Notes under the pieces: generated by a model
What the model saw: only the letters and a program-made list of their open reading frames with translations
Database searches by the model: none
Told to the model about the DNA's origin: nothing
NCBI GenBank assembly: GCA_003535775.1
Contig: DPYO01000100.1
Coordinates: 3,227-10,582, forward strand
Reading direction: 5' to 3'
DNA length: 7,356 nucleotides
DNA from: Fidelibacterota bacterium
GTDB taxonomy: Bacteria; Fidelibacterota; Marinisomatia; Marinisomatales; UBA8229
Position numbers and translations under genes: made by a program
Part shown: in pieces, positions 1-6,118 of the stretch
Layout: every line of letters starts with the position of its first letter
Numbering within the stretch: the stretch's first letter is position 1

Positions 1-1215
1 TTAGCTTTGGGCTATATCCTGGGGAGGATTTTAGTGAGCATATTTCTTCTTCCACAATATTTTCGAAATGAGGTGACCTCAATTTACCAAGTTCTTGGTT
101 CCCGGTTTGGTCCAGATATCCAAAAAATAGCATCGATAGTTTTTCTGGTCACACGGGTATTGGCAGATGGTGTCAGGTTTTTAGCTACTGCCGTAATTGT
201 TCAGGTGATTACTGGGTGGTCACTCCCGGCAGCAGTGATAGTGATTGGTATAGTGACAGGAATTTATACTCTTTCGGGAGGGATACGCACCATCATGTGG
301 ATAGACAGTCTCCAGTTTATTCTGTATCTGGGGGCAGGATTGATTTCAATTGGTTTTATCATTTTTCAGTTTCATGAACCAGCTTTTTCTATTTTGAAGG
401 ATATTTTTGACAAGGGGAAGTTCCAAGTCATTCAGTTTGGATGGGATATCCAAAGACCATACATGTTTGTCAGTTCTTTGATTGGTGGAATGTTATTATC
501 ATTTGCTTCGCACGGTGCAGATCATATGATGGTTCAGCGTGTATTGAGCACCAGAAATCTTTCCGCAGCCCGGAAGGCGATGATAGGTAGCGGGATATTC
601 GTGTTCTTTCAGTTTGTAATATTTTTGTTTGTGGGCTCTTTATTATATGCTCTTTTCCAAAATGTAGATCTGACCCAAGTTGATATTGCTTTTTTAAATG
701 ATGATAAGCTTGCGCTGAAAAAAGACAGGGAGTTTCCATTGTTTATTGTGCAGTATCTTCCGGTTGGTTTAAAAGGTCTGTTGCTGGCGGGAGTTTTGTC
801 GGCTGCTATGAGCACACTAAGTTCTTCCATTAATTCACTTGCATCATCCACAATCATAGACTGGTCTTGGAAAGGGAGATCATTAAGAGGAGCCCGATTT
901 ATCAGCCTGTTCTGGACTATAGTTTTAATTAGTATCGCTTTGATCTTTGATGAAAGTGACAAGGCTATTGTGGATATGGGGCTTGAAATTGCCTCTTTTA
1001 CCTATGGAGGCTTATTAGGAATGTTTATTCTGAGCCGAAGTAAGCGTCCATTCCATTCATTAAGTTTAATTTTGGGCTTAGTTTTCAGTATTGTTATTGT
1101 AATTCTTTTGAAGGAATTTGGATTAGCCTGGACATGGTTTATCAGTTTTTCTGTTATAACGAATCTTGCAGTAACTTATTCAGTAGATTTAATTTTCTTT
1201 AGACATAATGCATGA
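1..1215 (+). CDS. Sodium:solute symporter (SSS family), N-terminus missing
   Basis: This is an inner-membrane Na+-coupled permease. The frame is open from base 1, so the true start lies outside the window; 404 residues are present against a usual 500 or more, so roughly the first two helices are missing. About eleven hydrophobic segments remain. Family signatures are the LLPQYFRNEVTSIYQVLGSRFG-type segment after the first visible helix, SGGIRTIMWIDSLQF (substrate/Na+ region), GADHMMVQRVLSTRN, and LLAGVLSAAMSTLSSSIN near bases 775-835. In structurally known SSS proteins the Ser-rich stretch of this last helix supplies Na+ ligands. The stop overlaps the NamZ-family start by 8 bases, so the two are probably co-translated. 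The substrate cannot be read from sequence. The neighbour suggests a peptidoglycan-derived amino sugar, but this is inference, and sialic acid, other sugars or amino acids are possible. Confidence 0.93.
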   Translation, partial: LALGYILGRILVSIFLLPQYFRNEVTSIYQVLGSRFGPDIQKIASIVFLVTRVLADGVRFLATAVIVQVITGWSLPAAVIVIGIVTGIYTLSGGIRTIMWIDSLQFILYLGAGLISIGFIIFQFHEPAFSILKDIFDKGKFQVIQFGWDIQRPYMFVSSLIGGMLLSFASHGADHMMVQRVLSTRNLSAARKAMIGSGIFVFFQFVIFLFVGSLLYALFQNVDLTQVDIAFLNDDKLALKKDREFPLFIVQYLPVGLKGLLLAGVLSAAMSTLSSSINSLASSTIIDWSWKGRSLRGARFISLFWTIVLISIALIFDESDKAIVDMGLEIASFTYGGLLGMFILSRSKRPFHSLSLILGLVFSIVIVILLKEFGLAWTWFISFSVITNLAVTYSVDLIFFRHNA

Positions 1216-2503
1216 TCGATTAGTAAAAGTAGCAGTATTTTTGTTGTTTGTACCCATTTACCTGTTTGCACAGGAATTTCGATACAGCCAAATTAAAAAT
1301 ATCCCTGATTTTTCCTTTGCTCCACATGTTTTTACCGGTCTGGATATTTTAGAACAATTAGATATTGCTCCATTAAAGGGAAAAAAAATCGCTGTTTTGT
1401 GTAATCAGACTGCTGTTAACCGGGAAGGAGAACATCTGTTAGAAATTTTAGCATCTAATGGAATTGAAGTAAAAACTCTTTTTGCACCAGAGTTTGGATT
1501 ATTTGGAAGTGGAAATAAGAGATTAAAACTATTTACAAAAGAGAAAAATATTGAACCGATAACGGGAGCAAGAATTGTCGATTTATTTGGGGAACATATT
1601 TATCCACCCGATGAATCTATAATAGGTATTGATCTTATTCTTGTGGATATCCAAGATACAGGTGTCAGGTATTCCACTTTTATCACAACAATAACAAAAA
1701 TAATGGAAACCGCTTCAAAAAATAATATCCCGGTATTGATCCTCGATCGCCCAAATCCTTTGCGTGGTGATGTGATTGATGGTCCTGTGGTTCGTCCTGC
1801 ATATCAGTCTTTTGAAGGATATCATCTTGTTCCAATTCGACACGGGTATACAATTGGAGAATTTATTTTAATGGTCAACGAAATGGGATGGGCAAAGGAT
1901 CTTGCCCGTGTTGATCTTACTGTAATTCCCATGGCAAACTGGAAACGTGATCATTGGTTTAACGAAACGGGATTACCCTGGGTTCAACCAACACCGGACA
2001 TTTCTGACCTAGAAACTTTATTAGCGTTTTCAGGAATGGCACTCCTAAAAGGGACGAACCTTAACACTGGACATGGGACGGATAAACCATACCTTAGGGC
2101 AGGGGCACCTTGGTTGTCTGGTCATCATCTAATGGAAAAGTTAAATGCTTTGAGCTTACCCGGTGTACGTTTTTCAGTTATCAAATACAAACCAATGCAT
2201 CGACAGGGCATGAAGTTCATCCCCCTGTACCTCGATGAAATTTGTAGTGGAATTGAGATTGAAATAACAGATAGGAACGAATTTGATCCTTTGGCAATCT
2301 CCACAGCTATTATTATCACTACAAAATATCTATATCCAAGGGAGTTTCAATGGGCATCCGATAATTATATTGATAAATTATTTGGTTCAAATATTCTGAG
2401 AACATTCACTGCCCAAGGGAAACCCGCTGACTATTTACCTCCTTTATGGTTTCATGATATCCTTCGGTTCAGTGAATTTAGAGAGAGGTTTCATTTATAT
2501 TAA
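1208..2503 (+). CDS. NamZ-family (DUF1343, GH171-type) secreted protein, divergent
   Basis: Characterised family members are exo-beta-N-acetylmuramidases that release MurNAc from the non-reducing end of peptidoglycan fragments. The protein is 431 aa, a usual length. Residues 1-21 look like a Sec signal peptide (cleavage predicted at LFA|QEF). Family landmarks in order are the N-terminal TGLDILEQL (43-51), LKGKKIAVLCNQTAVN (56-71), APEFG (93-97), VDIQDTGVRYSTF (146-158), LDRPNPLRGD (179-188), PIRHGYTIGE (209-218), GLPWVQPTPD (255-264), GTNLNTGHGT (282-291) and GAPWL (299-303). Two of these differ from the consensus as I remember it: PEFG where PEHG is usual, and GHGT where GRGT is usual. The Glu of that first motif, thought to be catalytic, is kept as E95. 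The gene starts 8 bases inside the symporter gene and is followed 21 bases later by an outer-membrane protein gene. Family membership is firm; exact substrate and activity are not. Confidence 0.9.
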   Translation: MHDRLVKVAVFLLFVPIYLFAQEFRYSQIKNIPDFSFAPHVFTGLDILEQLDIAPLKGKKIAVLCNQTAVNREGEHLLEILASNGIEVKTLFAPEFGLFGSGNKRLKLFTKEKNIEPITGARIVDLFGEHIYPPDESIIGIDLILVDIQDTGVRYSTFITTITKIMETASKNNIPVLILDRPNPLRGDVIDGPVVRPAYQSFEGYHLVPIRHGYTIGEFILMVNEMGWAKDLARVDLTVIPMANWKRDHWFNETGLPWVQPTPDISDLETLLAFSGMALLKGTNLNTGHGTDKPYLRAGAPWLSGHHLMEKLNALSLPGVRFSVIKYKPMHRQGMKFIPLYLDEICSGIEIEITDRNEFDPLAISTAIIITTKYLYPREFQWASDNYIDKLFGSNILRTFTAQGKPADYLPPLWFHDILRFSEFRERFHLY

Positions 2504-2508
2504 ATTTT

Positions 2509-2515
2509 AAGGAAA
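2509..2515 (+). promoter_or_regulatory. Probable ribosome binding site for the GTG start at 2525
   Basis: AAGGAAA lies about 9 bases before the GTG at 2525, inside the 21-base gap after the NamZ-family stop. It is one of the few purine-rich start-proximal sites in the window. It supports the GTG because there is no other usable in-frame start between the upstream stop and the signal peptide. Confidence 0.45.
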
Positions 2516-2524
2516 TTAATTATT

Positions 2525-3715
2525 GTGTTAATAAATAGAATTCACATTTTTTTATTTTCCCTATTTTTCGCCATTTCATATGTTTTTGGTCAAACACATT
2601 TCACAGTTCCGCAAAATGTTTGGCGGGTATCTATTTTTTCAAGTAAGGCTTCAGGAGACTGGATTGGGGAAAATGGTGCAAAAGAAGTGGGACAGGATAG
2701 CATTCTATTCTCAGACCATAGTGATGCTCGGTTCGGATTAAATTTCACAACATTTCAAGGTACACTGACGGAACTGCGTAAAGAGAATGTCTCTACTCTC
2801 ACGTCAAAAATTGAGTACGGATTTACTGACAAAACCACTGTGAGTTTGGAGGTACCCTATATAAGGAATTTATTAGTAGAGCGGGATTGGAATTGGAAGC
2901 CAGATTTTCTGGATGAAGCTGATTCATCTCAACAAACTATTAACGGGTTACAAGATTATTACTTTTCTCCCAGGAGGCAGACATCTGGTTTCGGAGATAT
3001 TTCGCTGGGGGTAAAAATTGTACTTATGGGAACACCAGCCTGGTCGGCAAAAGGATTGGTTTCCGTGTACGGTGGAGTTATGGTTCAGTTCCCTAGTTCA
3101 CGACCATTAAGCCGCTATCATTCTGCAAATGGTTCTCATTCATCACAGTTTGAAGAAGTCCTTCTTGGTTCAGGAACGACTTTATGGAAATATTCTCTTT
3201 CAGGAGAATTTTATAAAAAATCCTGGGATCGGTTGTTTAATATTAGTTGGGCTGCTCAAATTGCAAATTCAAGTAAAGCAACCTTGAATACCCCCATTTT
3301 TTTTCTTGGTATATCTCAAACAAATCCAGACAGTATCGCAGGACACATTGGATTGACCTATCTTTATAAGAGGGGGACTGAATTTCGCGGGATGATATCT
3401 GCTACTCTGGATCTATGGCCGGAAAGAGTTTCTTTTATGGGGAATCAGATTTGGCTTTTCAAAAGACAGGACCAGTTTATTTCTAGCAATCCTGAGTGGG
3501 ACAAAAGAATGACTTCCCACCCTGGGTATGATACTGAGATGATTCAGATATCTCAATCCTTTGTATTATTTTTGAATAATCTGGATCCGTTAAAAAAAAT
3601 TGGCCCAATTCCGTTTATTGTTGAGATTGGAACAAACTTACCAATCCTCACGAGAAATAATTATAGCGATTTTCGTACATGGATTGGGCTTACATGCTAT
3701 TTTCAGATGTGGTGA
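2525..3715 (+). CDS. Exported outer-membrane beta-barrel-type protein, function unknown
   Basis: This 396-aa protein begins with GTG. Residues 1-22 form a hydrophobic signal peptide with predicted cleavage at VFG|QTH, leaving Gln at +1. The rest has no membrane helix. It shows alternating polar and aromatic strands, for example SKIEYGFTDKTTVSLEVPY (94-112) and the FGDISLGVKI motif (156-165). This 'GFGD...LG.K' pattern is typical of transporter-like or DUF3187-like outer-membrane barrels. The protein ends in aromatics (CYFQMW), as barrel proteins often do. I do not recognise a specific family with certainty. It follows the NamZ-family gene by 21 bases and is probably its operon partner. A role as a porin for muramyl sugars is possible, but it could equally be an unrelated barrel. 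There is no clear intrinsic terminator directly after the stop. Confidence 0.75.
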   Translation: MLINRIHIFLFSLFFAISYVFGQTHFTVPQNVWRVSIFSSKASGDWIGENGAKEVGQDSILFSDHSDARFGLNFTTFQGTLTELRKENVSTLTSKIEYGFTDKTTVSLEVPYIRNLLVERDWNWKPDFLDEADSSQQTINGLQDYYFSPRRQTSGFGDISLGVKIVLMGTPAWSAKGLVSVYGGVMVQFPSSRPLSRYHSANGSHSSQFEEVLLGSGTTLWKYSLSGEFYKKSWDRLFNISWAAQIANSSKATLNTPIFFLGISQTNPDSIAGHIGLTYLYKRGTEFRGMISATLDLWPERVSFMGNQIWLFKRQDQFISSNPEWDKRMTSHPGYDTEMIQISQSFVLFLNNLDPLKKIGPIPFIVEIGTNLPILTRNNYSDFRTWIGLTCYFQMW

Positions 3716-3743
3716 TTATTTCCCTCACGTAAGGATTAATTAA

Positions 3744-3821
3744 ATGAATAGACCATGGAAGATAATTTCAAAAGGAGGTTGCAGGAAAAAGTCGATTATA
3801 TTAACTTGCAAACCCTTTTAA
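3744..3821 (+). CDS. Possible 25-aa leader peptide (uncertain)
   Basis: An ATG at 3744 opens a 25-codon frame ending at TAA 3819-3821, with AAGGA at 3731-3735 at an acceptable distance upstream. The product is small and basic (MNRPWKIISK... ending CKPF), with two Cys, one Trp and seven Lys/Arg. Its second half is the sequence that forms the hairpin at 3770-3819, and the stop sits exactly at the base of that hairpin. A ribosome translating it would therefore unfold the hairpin. No run of a single amino acid is present, so it is not a classical amino-acid attenuator peptide. An ORF this short can arise by chance. Confidence 0.2.
   Translation: MNRPWKIISKGGCRKKSIILTCKPF
3770..3819 (+). other. 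Imperfect hairpin sequestering a perfect Shine-Dalgarno-like sequence
   Basis: AAAAGGAGGTTGCA (3770-3783) pairs with TGCAAACCCTTTT (3807-3819). There are 12 Watson-Crick pairs, one bulged A (3776) and one G-A mismatch; G3784-T3806 and G3785-C3805 can extend the stem. The loop is about 19 bases and A-rich. The left arm contains AAAGGAGGT, a perfect match to the 3' end of bacterial 16S rRNA, but no ATG or GTG follows at a usable distance; only a TTG overlaps its end. It is not a U-tailed terminator. It may be the 5' domain of the leader RNA that continues at 3830. Confidence 0.4.
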
Positions 3822-3829
3822 ATAAGAAA

Positions 3830-3902
3830 AGCCCCGTTAGTACGGAGTGCTCTTCGTGGAAAAAAGATTTTCTCAAGGGTAGACTGGCGGCGCTATTTTT
3901 TT
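3830..3902 (+). terminator. Three-way-junction RNA ending in an intrinsic terminator; attenuator/riboswitch or sRNA candidate
   Basis: Bases 3830-3841 (AGCCCCGTTAGT) pair with 3883-3894 (ACTGGCGGCGCT): 12 positions, 11 paired including two G-U, and one C-C mismatch. This is followed by A and then T7 (3896-3902). Inside, with no linker, sit hairpin ACGGAG-TGCT-CTTCGT (3842-3857, one G-U) and hairpin GGAAAA-AAGA-TTTTCT (3858-3873, outer G-U). A nine-base joiner, CAAGGGTAG, closes a three-way junction. The same 5' arm can instead form AGCCCCGT-TAGT-ACGG-A-G-T-GCT (3830-3851, eight pairs, two bulges), which would destroy the closing stem and so act as an antiterminator. The thioesterase ATG is 33 bases after the T-tract. 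I do not recognise a known riboswitch, ribozyme, 6S, tmRNA, SRP or RNase P consensus. The structure was drawn by eye. Confidence 0.5.
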
Positions 3903-3935
3903 GATAAAACTTTCTGATAAATTACGTTTTCAATC

Positions 3936-4331
3936 ATGAAATACGCTGCGCAATATTCTCAACTTGTGATGCCTGATCATATTAATAATGTCGGTACCCT
4001 TTTTGGTGGTCAAATGGTCTCTTGGATGGATATAGCAGCAGCCAAAGTAGCCTATCGGTTTTTGAGGGATACAGATGCAGTCGGAGCTGTTACTAGGGCA
4101 ATTGAAAAAGTTGAATTTAAAGAACCTGTATTCGCTGGTGAATGGATTAACTTTTCCAGTAAGGTGATAAAAGTTGGTAAATCTTCGGTTAGCATTCATG
4201 TGGATGCCTTTGCTGAAAGCAAATCACGGGGAAAAAGGTTAGCCTGTACAGCTATAATTACAATGGTTGCTGTAAAAAAGAAATCTGACGATAACTTTGT
4301 TAAGTTTCCTCATGGGAATCAGGTGGATTAA
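3936..4331 (+). CDS. Hotdog-fold acyl-CoA thioesterase (YciA-like, 4HBT family)
   Basis: This cytoplasmic enzyme is expected to hydrolyse acyl-CoA to free acid and CoA. Its 131 aa is the usual size for a single hotdog domain. The N-terminal segment VMPDHINNVGTLFGGQMVSWMD (11-32) carries the family pattern NxxGxxFGGxxxxxMD, with N18, G20, F23-G24-G25 and D32; the equivalent Asn and Asp of YciA-like enzymes are active-site residues. It is followed by the central helix IAAAKVAYRF, then VTRAIEKVEFKEPVFAGE (52-69) and the strands INFSSKVIKVGKSSVSIHVDAFAE. There is no Shine-Dalgarno sequence before the ATG. Upstream is a structured leader with a potential terminator, so expression may be controlled at transcription elongation. 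The stop overlaps the next gene by 20 bases. Chain-length preference cannot be read from sequence. Confidence 0.92.
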   Translation: MKYAAQYSQLVMPDHINNVGTLFGGQMVSWMDIAAAKVAYRFLRDTDAVGAVTRAIEKVEFKEPVFAGEWINFSSKVIKVGKSSVSIHVDAFAESKSRGKRLACTAIITMVAVKKKSDDNFVKFPHGNQVD

Positions 4332-5262
4332 ACTAAGAAACCTTTCAGGTTTGCTATTGATAGGACACTTCTATTTTTGGGGGTGTTCTTTTATGATGAC
4401 ACCTGAATATCCTGAACCAATTCTACTGGATGCGAATCCTTCAGTTGCCGTGCGGTATGAATATGGAAATATCCAACTGAAATTACAAACACAGATTCTT
4501 GATGGGAATCCAACCGCTTATCGCTTTAGTATTTTTAATCAAAGCGATTCAATATCTCCCTTGATAAGTAAAATATTTTTTCCGGATGACACTATCATTG
4601 TTATACTTCCTGTGGATTTTTTTCAAATTGAGGATTTAGGATATGTTGCCATTCTTGTCCCTCAGGGTGATGATTTTGAAATAGTAAAAAATTATTTTAC
4701 TATTGAACAAACAGGGGTATTTGAATTTCCAACTGCTTATATTCGTAGAAAACCAGTGATGTTAGTTGGGAATGTTTCACAAAGAATTGGAAAAATTCCA
4801 ATTGTTGGAGCAAAAGTCAAAATTTTTGATAGAACTGGAGTTGTTGGATATAGTGAGACAAATACTTCTGGGCAGTTTGAAATAGAACTTCGGTTCCCCT
4901 TTAAGGATAGAAAAGATTTACATTTAACTATTTCTACCGGTGGGAGATACTCTCGTTGGAGAGACCGCATTGATTTTCAAGGTGAGAAGTGGTTAAATAA
5001 ATCTGTAGTCCTTGGACCTAGTGCTTTATTTATCAGCCAGGGAATGGTGTACAGGGTTATTCAAAATGAAACTCCATTTAGAGAAGGTCCAGAGAATGGA
5101 TCACCCATAAAGTTTTTTCTTTCAGAAGGAGATATATTTGTAGCTGAAACAGTAGCCGGAGATCAGTTGTTTGGTCAAATTGAAATTCTTATTGAAAAAA
5201 ATGGTTATTTTCAGCATTTTGAGGGATGGATTAAAAATAGATACTTGAAATTTATCCAATGA
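4312..5262 (+). CDS. Probable lipoprotein with carboxypeptidase-regulatory-like and C-terminal SH3-like domains
   Basis: I chose the ATG at 4312 (316 aa) over the in-frame TTG at 4297. It places a basic n-region (MGIRWIKLRN) before a hydrophobic stretch and YFWGC at residues 21-25. C25 could be the lipidated cysteine, although Trp at -2 makes this a poor lipobox. Residues about 35-135 are beta-rich and unassigned. Residues about 145-215 (VMLVGNVSQRIGKIPIVGAKVKIFDR... TNTSGQFEIEL) look like a transthyretin-fold, carboxypeptidase-regulatory-like domain. Residues about 245-315 (VYRVIQNETPFREGP, then FLSEGDIFVAETV, then EGWIKNRYLKF) match the bacterial SH3 pattern, often associated with cell-wall or peptide binding. 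The start overlaps the thioesterase gene by 20 bases and the end overlaps the PEGA gene by ATGA. It is probably a periplasm-facing envelope protein; its ligand is unknown. Confidence 0.8.
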   Translation: MGIRWIKLRNLSGLLLIGHFYFWGCSFMMTPEYPEPILLDANPSVAVRYEYGNIQLKLQTQILDGNPTAYRFSIFNQSDSISPLISKIFFPDDTIIVILPVDFFQIEDLGYVAILVPQGDDFEIVKNYFTIEQTGVFEFPTAYIRRKPVMLVGNVSQRIGKIPIVGAKVKIFDRTGVVGYSETNTSGQFEIELRFPFKDRKDLHLTISTGGRYSRWRDRIDFQGEKWLNKSVVLGPSALFISQGMVYRVIQNETPFREGPENGSPIKFFLSEGDIFVAETVAGDQLFGQIEILIEKNGYFQHFEGWIKNRYLKFIQ

Positions 5263-5813
5263 GAAATAAATTCTTAGTGCTATTTTTTCTGACAATTATT
5301 TTTGCAAAAGTATCAGTCCGGATTGAAAGCAAACCTTCCAATGCACATGTAAAAATTGACGGAGAACCTTTCGGATTGACTCCTATAGAAGAAATACCTT
5401 TAGCACCTGGATTGCATAGAATAGATATTGCTTATGAGGAGTATGTCCCTATCCAATATGAATTAGACTTGCAGCTTGCAACCTCTGTGGTACTGCTCTT
5501 CCAGCTAAATCAAATTCATACTGTTACTTTCAATACTCAAGAAACGGGGTTGAATTTTGTATTGGATAGTAAATATAACTGGTTTGAAAATAAGATAAAA
5601 ATGAGAATGGAAGAAGGGACACATAATCTGAAGGTACTTAATGGGGATTCCTTAATTGAAGAGAAGGAATTAAAGATCAATGAAGCTTCAGAAATATTTT
5701 ATGAATTACCGCTATCTGAATCACAATTAGAATTGTCCCAGCAGAAAGTAGATGAAGCACTGAAAGCATTAAAAGCACTACAGTCAGTTAAGGATTCTAT
5801 AGAAAACAAGTAA
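5259..5813 (+). CDS. Exported PEGA-domain protein with C-terminal coiled-coil-like helix
   Basis: The protein is 184 aa, and its ATG overlaps the preceding stop in an ATGA junction. Residues 1-16 are a signal peptide or membrane anchor. A PEGA domain covers about residues 18-83: SVRIESKPSNAHVKIDGEPFG (19-39), TPIEEIPLAPGLHRIDI (41-57). In PEGA proteins this beta-module is extracytoplasmic and often found in surface or envelope proteins. Residues about 86-150 look like a second, degenerate copy (TFNTQETGLNFVLDS, then MEEGTHNLKVLNGD). The last 30 residues are charged and Leu/Ala/Gln/Lys-rich (QQKVDEALKALKAL...), a likely coiled coil for oligomerisation. Translation is probably coupled to the lipoprotein gene, suggesting a shared envelope role. 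The exact function is unknown. Confidence 0.82.
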   Translation: MRNKFLVLFFLTIIFAKVSVRIESKPSNAHVKIDGEPFGLTPIEEIPLAPGLHRIDIAYEEYVPIQYELDLQLATSVVLLFQLNQIHTVTFNTQETGLNFVLDSKYNWFENKIKMRMEEGTHNLKVLNGDSLIEEKELKINEASEIFYELPLSESQLELSQQKVDEALKALKALQSVKDSIENK

Positions 5814-6118
5814 ATAGATCCCAATATTAGTGATTTAGTTAACTTTGAATAAAATATTAATCAAATTATTTCAGCATTTTCAAAGACACGCTCAGGTAAA
5901 ATAATGGGGAGCATATTGCAGAAAATGATTTTGAGAATTTAGGTGCTCTTCAACTTATACTGACCTTACCATTGCAGAGGCTTTAGTTGGATGGCAGAAT
6001 ATAAAAATTTATTTGTCAAATCGATTAACAAATCTATTTGACCTCTTTTACTTTCGCATCAGTTTGCATAGATTCTTTTCAGTATGCTCAATTTTTTTAA
6101 GTTAATGAGAAATTCTCT
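5814..6118 (+). other. 305-base intergenic region, no convincing gene
   Basis: No frame with a credible start covers this stretch. It contains the inverted repeat at 6015-6042. A frame at 5900-5983 reads NNGEHIAENDFENLGALQLI and eight more residues before a stop; this has protein-like composition but no start, so it may be a decayed coding fragment or chance. A 16-codon ATG frame runs 5991-6041. No U-tailed terminator follows the PEGA gene closely. A promoter for the next gene is expected here but I could not place one with confidence. Confidence 0.5.
6015..6042. repeat. 28-base imperfect inverted repeat (operator or weak bidirectional terminator)
   Basis: GTCAAAT (6015-6021) mirrors ATTTGAC (6036-6042), and GATT (6023-6026) mirrors AATC (6031-6034) around an AACA loop. 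The only break is the C6022/T6035 mismatch, giving 11 pairs. It lies 77 bases before the TPR-protein start. CTCTTTT follows on the right, which is only a weak U-tract. The position suits a regulator binding site or a promoter-proximal hairpin. Confidence 0.5.

Noticed and set aside
7..9. TTG as the start of the symporter
   Set aside because: The frame is open to base 1, and the protein would lack N-terminal helices; the gene is cut by the window edge.
470..962. Two antisense open frames (470-739 and 609-962, - strand)
   Set aside because: They lie inside the strongly supported symporter gene and give low-complexity, family-less translations.
115..1655. Repeated GATATCCAA at three places in the first two genes
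   Set aside because: It reflects shared Asp/Ile/Gln-type codons in different protein contexts, with no regular spacing.
2125..2319. Antisense open frame, 64 codons
   Set aside because: It is a shadow of the NamZ-family gene with no recognisable protein signature.
3830..3902. Known RNA classes (fluoride, purine, c-di-GMP, cobalamin, guanidine riboswitches; hammerhead; tmRNA; SRP)
   Set aside because: None of the conserved core sequences I know for these classes is present.
3930..4199. Antisense open frame, 89 codons
   Set aside because: It is opposite the clear hotdog thioesterase and has no domain or promoter of its own.
4297..4299. TTG start for the lipoprotein
   Set aside because: The ATG at 4312 gives a better n-region and signal peptide and is a stronger start codon.
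4737..4970. Antisense open frame, 77 codons
   Set aside because: It is opposite the lipoprotein gene's conserved middle domain and has no supporting signature.
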